The notes under the pieces were generated by a model. The model had not been told where the DNA came from and ran no database searches. It was given only the letters and a program-made list of their open reading frames with translations. Made by a program: the position numbers and the translations under genes. This document shows, one piece after another, positions 32,445-41,277 of a stretch of DNA of 42,166 bases. This DNA comes from Acetobacter indonesiensis. GTDB taxonomy: Bacteria > Pseudomonadota > Alphaproteobacteria > Acetobacterales > Acetobacteraceae. The DNA lies in the NCBI RefSeq assembly GCF_000963945.1, contig NZ_BAMW01000012.1:1-42166 (forward strand), written 5' to 3'. Each line of letters opens with the position of its first letter. Position 1 is the first letter of the stretch.

Positions 32445-33055
32445 TGCATAGCCTTGATATAGGGCGCCATCCGAGCAGCGACCCGGTCAACGGCAGCGAA
32501 TTTCATGAGTTCGCTGGGGGTGGTCTTGCACTGATGCAGAGCATCGCGCAAAGCTTCGATCGCCACATCCTCGCCAACGTGGCGGCGATGCTTGAAGCAG
32601 TCAGCTACGGTTTTGGCGACACCGTAGATTGGCACCTTAACGCCCTCGACGTCGATGTACTCGACCCCGGCTGTCAGAGTCTCTCCGGTGGCACGAACGA
32701 TCTCAAGACGCACGCCACTAGGACCGGGCGAACGAGCCTTGTGGGGAATGGTCATCCAGACTGCGTGCGGCAGTTGCGTTGTCAACTCGTGGCAGCGAAG
32801 GGCGCTCAGCAAACTCACTACACCGTTTGGAACACGGCGCGCAGCCTCGGCAAGGTCATGGGCGATATCCTCGCCCATGCGATCAGGCGTCTGATAGAGA
32901 CCACGTCCAAGGCGGACCAGATCGCCAGCGTCGGTCAAACGCTTCAGATATACGAGTGGAATGCCAGCCGCCTTCAGATCCCGCGCGCGCGCAATCCCCC
33001 TCTTCCGAACCAGGTTAAGAGCGAGATCGCGATAAGTCATATGACGTTCGGGCAT
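32441..33055 (-). CDS. abiEi: AbiEi-type antitoxin/transcriptional repressor
   Basis: From ATG 33055 (MPERHMTYRDLALNLV) the product is 204 residues; ATG 33040 is an alternative, and the longer frame to 33187 runs into the divergent gene. The N-terminal winged helix, MTYRDLALNLVRKRG to KRLTDAGDLVRLGRGLYQTP, binds the operon promoter. The C-terminal domain (ALRCHELTTQLPHAVWM, VYGVAKTVADCFKHR, VAIEALRDAL) is the AbiEi_4-like antitoxin part that opposes AbiEii without binding it. It precedes the toxin in one transcript. The start lies 84 bases from the divergent 1355-residue protein gene, so the two promoters overlap. Confidence 0.92.
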   Translation of the reverse strand: MPERHMTYRDLALNLVRKRGIARARDLKAAGIPLVYLKRLTDAGDLVRLGRGLYQTPDRMGEDIAHDLAEAARRVPNGVVSLLSALRCHELTTQLPHAVWMTIPHKARSPGPSGVRLEIVRATGETLTAGVEYIDVEGVKVPIYGVAKTVADCFKHRRHVGEDVAIEALRDALHQCKTTPSELMKFAAVDRVAARMAPYIKAMQ

Positions 33056-33126
33056 AATGTTACCTATTGTCGGCAAACAGTATAAATTATCACCAAAAGA
33101 TAACAGTTGAGGAATTTGGCCTGATG

Positions 33127-33143
33127 TCATATATTTCATATGA
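33127..33143. promoter_or_regulatory. Inverted repeat at the start of the XRE-giant gene
   Basis: TCATAT (33127-33132) and ATATGA (33138-33143) form a perfect inverted repeat around ATTTC. It covers the first ATG (33140) and ends three bases before the second in-frame ATG (33146). No good Shine-Dalgarno precedes either. Being a site for the gene's own XRE domain is a natural reading. Confidence 0.45.
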
Positions 33144-36100
33144 TCATGACGCAGTCCAGTCCCTCGCCAAATCTCACTCCAAAGCACATTCGTGCTGCGC
33201 GCGCGCTGCTGGCTTGGTCGCAGCGAGATTTGGCTAAAGCCGCCAAGGTCGCAACTTCAACCGTCGCCGACTTTGAGCGCGGCTCACGGACACCGGTAGC
33301 AAACAACGCCCAGGCTATTCGGGACGCCCTTGAGACGGCCGGCATACGCTTTCTGCCGACGGGAGCCGTCATAGGCCCTCCCATTTCGATGCTCACCCCA
33401 TCCAACCGGCCAGGAACACCCGTGCGGTGGGTCAACACGGATGACCTCGCAGCTTGGGCCGGGCGGACAGACGGGCCCGTCAGCCTGCCGACCCTCCTTG
33501 CCTTTCTGATACGTGCCACGCATGGTAGCGCCATACATCTCCGCTTTCCCTCAGATGGTGGCGTGCGTCACTCGGGGTGGGACGGGCTTACCATCACGGA
33601 CGTTGGTAGCGACTATGTTCCTCTGGGAAAGGCAGGTTGGGAGTTAAGTGCTCAACGCACCAATATCTCTCAAAAGATAACCAAGGACTATACCAAGCGC
33701 ACCACCGAACCTGCGCCGCTGGATCCCGCCGTATCGGCCTACATTTTCGTCACCTTGCATCACTGGCCACAAAAAGACGAATGGGCCCGCACACAAACCT
33801 CTGCCGGCCCCTGGCGCGAGGTCCGCGTCTACGACGCTGACGATCTAGTGCATTGGATCGAGCAAACCCCGGCTGTTGGCCTGTGGCTCGCTACCCGCCT
33901 CAACAAACGGCCGCTGGGAACTCGGGAGTTGGACGAGGTCTGGGAAGAATGGTCGTTTGCTACCCAATGGCCGATCACCGAAGACTTGGTGCTCAGCGAC
34001 CGCGACCAGGATGCCGCCGAGGTGCTGCGTTGGCTTCGCTCTGAGCCCTCGGTCTTGTCGCTGCAGGCCACCACATCCGATGAAGTCGTAGGCTTCTTTC
34101 ACGCCACGCTTAACGAGCTTCCTGATGACATGGCCTCGGCCTACCGTGCGCGTTGTCTGGTGGTGACCACAGCAGCAGCGGCGCGCACGCTGGCCAATGC
34201 GCCTGCGCCGTTGATCCTGATCCTTACAGAGCCGGACCCCGGCGTAGCGCGCAGCCTCGTCGGCAAGGGCCACTTCGTGCTGCAAGCCTACGATGAAGGG
34301 TTCACATCACGGGGCGAGCTGCGCACTCTTGAGCGACCATCGCGGGAGGGCATAGCCAGCGCGCTGCAGGCTGCTGGGATCGCCGAACCTCGCGCCCGAG
34401 CGCTGGCTCGCGACAGCGCCCGAAATCTCGCCGTTCTGCGTCGTCTGATCCCAGGCGCGCCCGGGCGACTGCCGAATTGGGCTGAGGAGCCTCCGCCACG
34501 CGCCCTGCTCGCCGCACTACTCGCCGGCGGTTGGGACGACAATGCCGAGGCCGACCAGGCGCGACTTTCGGAACTTGCCGACGCACCTTACGACCAGGTC
34601 ATCGCTGCTCTAACGCCTTATGTCGGCCAGTTTGACAGTCCGCTGCAGAAAGTCGGCTCGACATGGCGTATGGCGTCACCATCCGACGCATGGTTCTTGC
34701 TTGCCCACCACCTGACCTCCATTGATATCACGCGGTTCGAAGCGGCCGCACATGCGGTTCTCGGTTCGGTCGATCCTCGCTTTGATATGGATCCGAACGA
34801 GCGTTGGATGGCCGCCATAAAAGGCGTTAACCGCGACTATTCAGACATCATCCGCCACGGCATTGGACAAGTGCTGATCCTTCTGGCGCTGTGGGGCGGT
34901 CGAGTTCGCACAGTGCCGGACGCCGTTCGCCGCGCCGACATGATTGTTAGTAAGCTACTGGCGAACGCCGATCAGCAACGATGGTGGTCCTTGTCCCGAG
35001 ACTATCGACTGTTGGCCGAAGCGTCGCCAAACGCCTTCCTATCGGCAATCGAGGAGAGTCTCGATCAGAATGACCCAGCGATCCTCGCACTTTTCGGTCG
35101 TGATGAAGACGACCTCTTCGGGGCTGAGCACCTATCAGATCTGATGTGGGCGATGGAAGCTCTGGCTTGGTCACCCGCTTTTCTACCGCGCGTGACTCTC
35201 GCTTTTGCCCGTCTCGATACAATTGATACAAAGCCGCGGCGAAATTCCAACGGTCCTGCCAACAGTCTGCGCCAGATATACGTACTATGGAGTCCGCAGA
35301 CATACGCCACGCTCGACGAACGGCTTCATGCGCTCGACCTGATCCGGCAACTAGAGTCTGACGCCGCTTGGAAGCTGATGCTTGGCATCCTCCCCAGAGG
35401 ACATGACATGTCAATGCCGTCGCCGATGCCTCGGTGGCGCGACTTCTCGGTCGAGAAAGTCGAAACCGTCACTTGGCCTCTTATCAGGCGCGGCTCTGCG
35501 GCGATCAGCCAGCGCCTTCTCGAAGATGTCGGGGCCAATGCTGCGCGCTGGATTCTGCTTCTAGACCGGATTGGCGACCTTGGAACCGGACCCGAAGCGG
35601 CTCTTGACGCACTTGAAAGAGCCGAGCCGCATATGACCGTCAAGGCAGATCGCAATCTGATGTGGGAAAAGCTGAGAAGGATTCTGCATCACAATCGCGA
35701 GTTTCCCGATGCAGAATGGCGCCTGCCCGATCCGGTTCTGGAGCGGCTTGACGTGATCTATAATCGGTTCGAGCCGGCGGACCCACTGGAGCGTATGGCT
35801 TGGCTGTTCCAGAACGGCGTCCAACTGCCCAATCCGTCCGCAGGTGGTTGGGAGGCCAGTCAGCGGGACGTGGAAGCAGCTCAGATCCAAGCCGCCAGGA
35901 TGTTGTTCAAGGAAGAGGGTATAGCCTCTGTACTGGCGCTCGCCCGACTAACCGAGAGGCCCGGCTACCTTGGCAAGGCTGTCTATGACGCTGGTTTTCC
36001 TGCATCGGACATTGACGCCCTAATCGAGGCAGCCGTTAGGAGCAACGACCTGCGCGAGCGCGACGTTGCGCACGGGCTGATTGTCGCGGCGTTCTGTGAC

Positions 36101-37207
36101 CGCGGTAAAGGCTGGGGGGCTGACCTGATCACTAAGGCCAGGACGCTGGCTTGGGGCGATACCGCTGTAATCACCATCTTGCGGGCTCTCCCAATCTCCC
36201 GCTGGACCTGGGAGCAGGTGGCCAACATCGGCGATAAAACAGAGACCGCCTATTGGCAACAGACGCCGGTGTTCTGGATGAACGAAGACCGTGAGAGCGT
36301 CGCCTACGCGATCCGCCATCTGATCGACGTCGGTCGCGCCCGGCACGCCCTGCCGCTAACCCAGTGCAGCGCCAAGGTAGACCTGCCAACCGACCTACTA
36401 GTTGAGGCCCTGCAGGAAGCGGCGCGCGAGCCTTTCGAAGGGAACGGCGATAGTAATGAAGCCACAATGTTTCAGCACTACGTCACCGAAGCGCTTAGCG
36501 TTCTCGACAAACGTGAGGATGTGGATCGCAACGCGCTCGTGATGTTGGAGTGGAACTATCTCCAATTGCTGGAGCACTCCCGCCGGCCGGCAAAAGTCCT
36601 GCTTCGCGCTCTATCTGAGCAGCCCTCGCTGTTCATCGAAATGCTAAAGGCCATTTTCCGACCAAGCGAAGAGAGCGGTATCGTCGACCCCGAACCTGCC
36701 AATTTCGAGCAAGCTCGCGCGGTAGCAAACCAAGCCTACCGCCTATTATCACTCTGGGATCGTCTACCAGGAACCCGCGACAACGGCACCATCGACGGAC
36801 AGGTGCTTGAAACCTGGGTTAAGGAAGCGCGATTTCTGGCGAAGGAAGTTGGCCGCCAGGATATCGCCGACGACAAGATCGGCCAAATGCTCTCGGCCTC
36901 GCCTATGGGGGCTGACGGCAACTGGCCGGCCGAACCTGTGCGTGAGGTGCTCGATCTCTTCCATAGCAAGCCGATGCTGGAGGGCTTCTATATTGGCAAG
37001 AGCAATCGCCGCGGCGTCACCAGCCGTCTACCACAAGATGGCGGCGAGCAGGAACGAGTGCTTGCGGCACAGTATCGCACTTGGGCCGAGGCGATCAGCT
37101 TTGAACATCCTCATACAGCAAAAGCTCTCAATGGTTTGGCCGAACGCTATGATTGGGACGCCCAGCGCCACGACGAGGACGCTGAGCGCCTAGATTGGGA
37201 ATCATAG
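33140..37207 (+). CDS. Giant XRE / PD-(D/E)XK-like / helical-repeat protein (1355 aa), candidate defence effector
   Basis: Residues 14-72 are an XRE helix-turn-helix (HIRAARALLAWSQRDLAKAA, TSTVADFERG) ending ETAGIRF. Residues about 115-255 form a compact domain with SGWDGL (Asp148), PLGKAGWELS (Glu168), then KITKDYTKR, IFVTLHHWPQKDEW and VRVYDADDLVHWIEQ. I recall this pattern from the N-termini of large uncharacterised, defence-associated proteins, and it fits a PD-(D/E)XK nuclease with a displaced lysine. Residues 265-450 resemble an NTPase-like domain (DEVVGFFHATL, PLILILTEPD) but have no Walker A motif. The remaining 900 residues look alpha-helical and repeat-like. It diverges from abiEi. 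Function is unknown. An anti-phage sensor/nuclease is my inference. Confidence 0.7.
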   Translation: MIMTQSSPSPNLTPKHIRAARALLAWSQRDLAKAAKVATSTVADFERGSRTPVANNAQAIRDALETAGIRFLPTGAVIGPPISMLTPSNRPGTPVRWVNTDDLAAWAGRTDGPVSLPTLLAFLIRATHGSAIHLRFPSDGGVRHSGWDGLTITDVGSDYVPLGKAGWELSAQRTNISQKITKDYTKRTTEPAPLDPAVSAYIFVTLHHWPQKDEWARTQTSAGPWREVRVYDADDLVHWIEQTPAVGLWLATRLNKRPLGTRELDEVWEEWSFATQWPITEDLVLSDRDQDAAEVLRWLRSEPSVLSLQATTSDEVVGFFHATLNELPDDMASAYRARCLVVTTAAAARTLANAPAPLILILTEPDPGVARSLVGKGHFVLQAYDEGFTSRGELRTLERPSREGIASALQAAGIAEPRARALARDSARNLAVLRRLIPGAPGRLPNWAEEPPPRALLAALLAGGWDDNAEADQARLSELADAPYDQVIAALTPYVGQFDSPLQKVGSTWRMASPSDAWFLLAHHLTSIDITRFEAAAHAVLGSVDPRFDMDPNERWMAAIKGVNRDYSDIIRHGIGQVLILLALWGGRVRTVPDAVRRADMIVSKLLANADQQRWWSLSRDYRLLAEASPNAFLSAIEESLDQNDPAILALFGRDEDDLFGAEHLSDLMWAMEALAWSPAFLPRVTLAFARLDTIDTKPRRNSNGPANSLRQIYVLWSPQTYATLDERLHALDLIRQLESDAAWKLMLGILPRGHDMSMPSPMPRWRDFSVEKVETVTWPLIRRGSAAISQRLLEDVGANAARWILLLDRIGDLGTGPEAALDALERAEPHMTVKADRNLMWEKLRRILHHNREFPDAEWRLPDPVLERLDVIYNRFEPADPLERMAWLFQNGVQLPNPSAGGWEASQRDVEAAQIQAARMLFKEEGIASVLALARLTERPGYLGKAVYDAGFPASDIDALIEAAVRSNDLRERDVAHGLIVAAFCDRGKGWGADLITKARTLAWGDTAVITILRALPISRWTWEQVANIGDKTETAYWQQTPVFWMNEDRESVAYAIRHLIDVGRARHALPLTQCSAKVDLPTDLLVEALQEAAREPFEGNGDSNEATMFQHYVTEALSVLDKREDVDRNALVMLEWNYLQLLEHSRRPAKVLLRALSEQPSLFIEMLKAIFRPSEESGIVDPEPANFEQARAVANQAYRLLSLWDRLPGTRDNGTIDGQVLETWVKEARFLAKEVGRQDIADDKIGQMLSASPMGADGNWPAEPVREVLDLFHSKPMLEGFYIGKSNRRGVTSRLPQDGGEQERVLAAQYRTWAEAISFEHPHTAKALNGLAERYDWDAQRHDEDAERLDWES

Positions 37208-37209
37208 TC

Positions 37210-37320
37210 ATGGATTTCAACAAGTATCCGTCTGGGGAAGACCAAGACTTTGGATATGATAGCAGGAAATTTGATACGCTACTCAATAATACATTCTGCT
37301 GGATTGCTGCGAAATCGTAG
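37210..37320 (+). pseudogene. 5' stump of the giant gene's operon partner
   Basis: ATG at 37210 lies two bases after the giant gene's stop and opens 36 codons, MDFNKYPSGEDQDFGYD and so on, before TAG. The spacing is that of a translationally coupled partner. Soon after, sequence belonging to the repeat A2 neighbourhood begins. I infer that the body of a second gene was deleted. Too little is left to identify its product. Confidence 0.5.
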
Positions 37321-37404
37321 CAGAGCGTGCGGAAACGCATCCGAAAGATGTATGCATTCTGTGCACTCTCGGAGAGTCGGCTTTCGGGAAGCCGCGAATT
37401 CCGG

Positions 37405-37622
37405 CTGAATGACCGATATGAAGGCGATTGCCGCCTGTCTACTGTGTTTTTTCTGAGTCGACAGACGGTCAATCATGACAAGTAAAAACTCATCCATGAG
37501 CGCTTCTCTCATCCGGGCAGCGCAGGTCTGATCCCCCCATGTGCACACCAGATCCACACTGAAGAACTGGAGGCATTTGGACTGTGAGCGTGCTTCCAGA
37601 GGCACGTCCGCTAACATGACTA
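37405..37622 (-). repeat. Dispersed repeat A, copy 2 (about 218 bp)
   Basis: Full-length match to 18310-18527, same orientation. The right edge, GTCCGCTAACATGACTA, coincides with the place where the polygalacturonase coding sequence loses family resemblance. The minus-strand frame 37279-37617 inside it shares its first half with the frame in copy 1 and is not claimed as a gene. Confidence 0.85.
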
Positions 37623-38857
37623 AGCTGAAGGCCTTTCCGAGCCGACAGTCGAATATTTCTCAAAGTGAGCCCCTCAATCGGTGCCTCGGGCAAACCCAAC
37701 ACAACACCCGCAGTCTCCGCATTTATCGCCGTCAGATCTGTAATGGTGACATCATGAATATGCGGGGTCGTTGATGTTACCGGAGCAGCAGGATCTGCCA
37801 TCGAGAAAGTCTGCTGCGTTCCCCCCGGCTGCCCTGCATAATAATCACTGATCGACAGCGGCACCCGAACATGGTCCATCGTCAAATGTTCCGCGATAAT
37901 CCAGCCAATATCTCCGCCACGATCTCGCCCAGACTTAATCCGCAGTCCGGACAGCGTGTTCTTAAACGAGACGTCAGATATTCTAATATGATGGGCACCA
38001 TTGGCCAGTTCGCTGCCAATAGACAGGCCGTGCCCTTCGCCAAAGCGAGACTGTGTAATGCTGATATCGCTCGCCGCTCGTCCCGGCTGCGTCAAACCCG
38101 ATTTGATGGCGATGTTGTCATCCCCTGTCGCAATATCGAGAGTGCTCATCGTGACATGATCCGAGGAGACAAGATCAATACCATCGGTATTCCGAGACGA
38201 GGCCGGGTTGCGGATCGTGAGATGATCGACCTTGATCTGGCTGGACTCCCTGACAACGACCGTCCACATTGGAGAATTGGTCGCCGTAACGCCTGAAATC
38301 CGTCCATGCTGCACATGCGAAAACTCAATCAGCCAGGGGCGGGGCAGGCCATTAGCAGCAGGAACCCCCGGATAGTCTGGCCCGTAAGGTAAAGGACCTG
38401 AGGTCTGCGTCTTGTGCGCCTGCACGGCTTGAGGCCACCAGACAGTAGCGCCATTCCCATCAATATGGCCCTGGCCGGTTATAGCCACGTCCTGAACATC
38501 AATCGCAGAAACAAGGGCTTCACCGGGCTGCGCTGCTTTCCCCAGAAAGGCCCAGTGGAATAGACGCGTGTCCGCACTTCCCAGAAGGATACTTCCCTTC
38601 TCCAGATTCAGCGTGACATGGTTTTCGAGAGATAAAGGACCGCTCAACCATGTTCCTGACGCCAACGACACCACGCCACCACCTGCCTCGCTACAGGCTG
38701 TAATGGCACGTTGAATGGCCGGACCGTCATTGGTGCGGCCATCATGCCGTGCACCATAGGTAACAGGATTACAGCGAGACGAAGCGGCATGACTGGGTAT
38801 GGGCGTGCACAACAACGCCGCGACCACTCCACCTAAAATCAGCCCCGCGTCTCTCAT
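37490..38857 (-). CDS. GH28 polygalacturonase-like protein, 3' end replaced by repeat A
   Basis: From ATG 38857 the frame opens with a Sec signal peptide (MRDAGLILGGVVAALLCTP, cleavage near SHA-AS), so the enzyme is exported. It is a right-handed beta-helix glycoside hydrolase of family 28: NTDGID, TGDDNIAIKSG and GHGLSIGSE provide the catalytic aspartates and histidine, and RIKSGR binds the substrate carboxylate. It would hydrolyse alpha-1,4-galacturonan of pectin. After ARKGLQLSHV (about position 37622) the reading continues into repeat A2, giving some 40 foreign residues. The native last strands are therefore lost. The catalytic residues remain, so partial function is possible, but stability is doubtful. 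Confidence 0.85.
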   Translation of the reverse strand: MRDAGLILGGVVAALLCTPIPSHAASSRCNPVTYGARHDGRTNDGPAIQRAITACSEAGGGVVSLASGTWLSGPLSLENHVTLNLEKGSILLGSADTRLFHWAFLGKAAQPGEALVSAIDVQDVAITGQGHIDGNGATVWWPQAVQAHKTQTSGPLPYGPDYPGVPAANGLPRPWLIEFSHVQHGRISGVTATNSPMWTVVVRESSQIKVDHLTIRNPASSRNTDGIDLVSSDHVTMSTLDIATGDDNIAIKSGLTQPGRAASDISITQSRFGEGHGLSIGSELANGAHHIRISDVSFKNTLSGLRIKSGRDRGGDIGWIIAEHLTMDHVRVPLSISDYYAGQPGGTQQTFSMADPAAPVTSTTPHIHDVTITDLTAINAETAGVVLGLPEAPIEGLTLRNIRLSARKGLQLSHVSGRASGSTLTVQMPPVLQCGSGVHMGGSDLRCPDERSAHG

Positions 38858-38919
38858 AGAGCGGCTGCCTAAAACACATCTTTGGTCCGACTGATTGCGT
38901 TTTTGAGCAGCGCTCCCCG

Positions 38920-40290
38920 TCACTTCCGCAGCCCCTTGATACCCAGCTCTTCCCACATCCAGTCAAAGCTGAAAGAGGCCCCTGCCCCCTCAAGCCCCAG
39001 GCCTGCTGTCGTGGCTTCAATCTGCTTCAACCAAGCCGCGACTTTCTTCTTCCCCGCCGCTGTTTTAACAGCCTGCCTCGGCGTGACATGCCCAAGCCCC
39101 GGAACAACCTCATCCAGAACACGGCGATAATGCTGCTCCAGAACAGCAGCCAAAACTTCCGCCTCTTCTTCGAGCGGGATCTCGTCTTCAAGCACGTCCC
39201 CCCGGCCAGAGGTCCGCTGCTCTTCTATAGCCTGCTCGGCAGTCATAATCTGTGTCAGAGGAGATCCAATCAGACTGCCCAAGGCGTTGCGGAGTAAAGC
39301 CGTGCCTTGCTCAGCCCGCGTTTCTGAGTTGACCTGCAATCTCAGCTGACGGCCTTTCAGTTCCAGCGTCCCCAGAACAAGACCACCACCATCCAACGTC
39401 GTACTCAAAAACTGAGCTTTGCTGTCTTCTGCCTTAGAATTGGCCTCAGGAATATGGTCACCCGCCTGACGCGTCCAATTCCAGATCATGCGCCCCGCAT
39501 GCTGCAAACAGGAGATCGTATTCAAAACCTCGGCAATGCTCTTCTGGGTGCTTCCCTTGCTGAGAGGAAAACATACGTCATGAAAGACTAGGTCTTCGCC
39601 ATCGCCGTTAAACAGAACGGGTGGCTCGGAGGCGCTCACCATGTTTTCCATGGTTCTAAAGAGCCAGGTCAGCGTGAAGACCGGAGCCAGATCACGGAGC
39701 ACATCTGTTTTGATCTTTGGAAACTCAGCCTGACCTCGCTTACGCTTGAGAACATCGCGCAAATTCTCAGCCAGATCTTCGCAAGCCTGCGGAGAATATG
39801 CCAACAGACTCCCTGCCAAAACCATTTTCCCGTCTTCGGGAACAAGACGTGCCGCGATGCGCTCCCAAGGCTTCAGGGACTGTGTGGCTGAGCGTTCATG
39901 CACCAGAACGGGATCACCACCCCGCAACAGGTCACGCACCATCATGCTTTGACCCGGCACGATCTGCGAAACCTCATACAGGCTCATGACGGCCTCTTTG
40001 AGGCCCCGCATATAAGCGCTTTTGCGTGGACCTTCTTTCCAGCCCCGTCGTTTCAGATAGACCTCAACAAAATTTTCGTTATCCCAGTCCTGCCCCAAGA
40101 AATCTTCGAAGGCACAGCCCCAGAGTGACATTGCCGCACCCTGCCCCAAGATATCTCCCAGGTCTTCGAAGCTGATATCCGCCGCCTCTAAAGCCGGTCC
40201 CAAATGCTCACCCAACACCTCTTCAAAGCAGGATTGCCACTGATCCTGCTTCAGATATCCGATAAGCCCTGTCAGATTGTCAGCGTTCAT
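38920..40290 (-). CDS. Uncharacterised 456-residue protein
   Basis: I start at ATG 40290 (MNADNLTGLIGYLKQDQW); the frame reaches 40332. The product is soluble, acidic and has no signal peptide. The N-terminal half begins with WQSCFEEVLGEHLGPAL and FLGQDWDNENFVEVYLKRR. The C-terminal part has VVPGLGHVTPRQAVKTAAGK followed by KKVAAWLKQIE, which resembles the MbcA/ParS-like segment (G-x-TP-x-x-A-x-x-T-x-x-G) also seen at the end of many SEC-C-type hypothetical proteins. No SEC-C cysteines are present. I do not recognise its role. Neighbours are a broken pectinase gene and a toxin-antitoxin pair, and give no clue. Confidence 0.65.
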   Translation of the reverse strand: MNADNLTGLIGYLKQDQWQSCFEEVLGEHLGPALEAADISFEDLGDILGQGAAMSLWGCAFEDFLGQDWDNENFVEVYLKRRGWKEGPRKSAYMRGLKEAVMSLYEVSQIVPGQSMMVRDLLRGGDPVLVHERSATQSLKPWERIAARLVPEDGKMVLAGSLLAYSPQACEDLAENLRDVLKRKRGQAEFPKIKTDVLRDLAPVFTLTWLFRTMENMVSASEPPVLFNGDGEDLVFHDVCFPLSKGSTQKSIAEVLNTISCLQHAGRMIWNWTRQAGDHIPEANSKAEDSKAQFLSTTLDGGGLVLGTLELKGRQLRLQVNSETRAEQGTALLRNALGSLIGSPLTQIMTAEQAIEEQRTSGRGDVLEDEIPLEEEAEVLAAVLEQHYRRVLDEVVPGLGHVTPRQAVKTAAGKKKVAAWLKQIEATTAGLGLEGAGASFSFDWMWEELGIKGLRK

Positions 40291-40621
40291 AAATGCGACG
40301 ACTTTCACTATTTTTCTGCGGCGGAACGGCAAACACCATGTTTACCCGAGAGCCTGACTCAAAAAGCGGTCTGATTGATTTTTCGCATCATTCTGCGTAT
40401 ATAAGCAATAATGAGACATGCCTGTGAGGCCTGGGGATTCGGCAAACAGCATCGCCTTATGGAAACGCGTGCTTATCTCCCCGATTTTACCTTAAAATTA
40501 TAAATCTCACTATCGGCCCAACCCGCCTGCAAGAGATCATGCGGCTCATGTCCGTTATGCGGAAAGCTGTTCGTCGGTGTGTATGTCAAATATGAGCTGT
40601 GTTCTGACGGCAGTTTCTGCT
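40291..40621. other. Intergenic region
   Basis: About 330 bases between the start of the hypothetical gene and the end of vapC, read by no supported gene. It should hold the promoter of the 456-residue protein gene near 40320-40420. I see no repeat or strong hairpin. Confidence 0.5.
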
Positions 40622-41005
40622 TCACGAACAGCGTATTCTCTTGATGGGGTAATGATCCATTTGTCCGTCTTCCGAAAGAAATGTGGCATGTTCAGCTTGC
40701 GCCTGCGCCATAAGGAGATGGTCAAACGGATCACGATGATGCAGAGGCAAAGACATCAGGATCTGCAGGTGTTCGGGCTGTATTTGTAATAGAGAGAAAC
40801 CTTCTTCAGGAATGGCTGCCAGAATATCGTTCATATCCGCATCCAGTTTTCCGATACGGATTTTGATCGCAATCTCCCATAATGATACGATACTCACCAG
40901 AATATCGTGGACTGGATCCGCAATAGTCTCCCGTGCAGTCTCACCCAGCCGGTCGGAGTCCGAAAGCCACCACAGCAATGCATGCGTATCGAGCAGAACC
41001 TTCAC
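40622..41005 (-). CDS. vapC: VapC-type PIN-domain toxin
   Basis: 127 residues, a PIN ribonuclease. The acidic metal site is complete: Asp6 (LLDTHALLWW), Glu44 (SLWEIAIK), Asp92 and Asp95 (HRDPFDHLL), and Asp113 (LSED). The DTHALLWWL start and HRDPFDHLLMAQA are those of the PIN subgroup coupled to Phd/YefM antitoxins. When free it cleaves RNA, typically initiator tRNA or rRNA, and arrests growth. The ATG overlaps the antitoxin stop (ATGA), which enforces coupled synthesis. It probably stabilises the island or plasmid. Confidence 0.93.
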   Translation of the reverse strand: MKVLLDTHALLWWLSDSDRLGETARETIADPVHDILVSIVSLWEIAIKIRIGKLDADMNDILAAIPEEGFSLLQIQPEHLQILMSLPLHHRDPFDHLLMAQAQAEHATFLSEDGQMDHYPIKRIRCS

Positions 41006-41274
41006 AAGTCGCGTTCCATACTTTCAAGAACGTCGGGAGGTGTCTGATCAAAATCTTCGCTCATTCTGATCCGCCCGCGAAGAGCTCCAGGCTGACGACG
41101 CGGTCGATAGGAAGGAGCGGGCGGACGCAGTTCAGCAACGACCTGATCATGAGACGTCACGAGGATTGTGCTGCCCTGTCTGACCTGACGCAGATACGCT
41201 GTCAGGTTTCCTCGGAACTCTCGAACTCCGATTTTCTGTGGTGATGGTGCGTTATCTGAAAGATGCTCGCTCAT
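41002..41274 (-). CDS. Phd/YefM-type antitoxin
   Basis: I start at ATG 41274 because GGAGGAG sits just upstream and the leader codons to 41346 are unlike the family; the product is 90 residues. The N-terminal fold contains IGVREFRGNLTAYLRQV, the Phd DNA-binding and dimer region, then GSTILVTSHDQVVAELRP. The disordered C-terminus (PDVLESMERDL) would wrap the VapC active site. Toxin and antitoxin form one operon with a 4-base overlap. A long inverted repeat over the ribosome binding site is the probable operator for autorepression. Confidence 0.9.
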   Translation of the reverse strand: MSEHLSDNAPSPQKIGVREFRGNLTAYLRQVRQGSTILVTSHDQVVAELRPPAPSYRPRRQPGALRGRIRMSEDFDQTPPDVLESMERDL

Positions 41275-41277
41275 GGT

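Noticed and set aside
37279..37617. Minus-strand open frame in repeat A2 as a real gene
   Set aside because: Only the half inside the repeat resembles the frame in copy A1; the rest is unrelated, so the match is a DNA repeat rather than a conserved protein.
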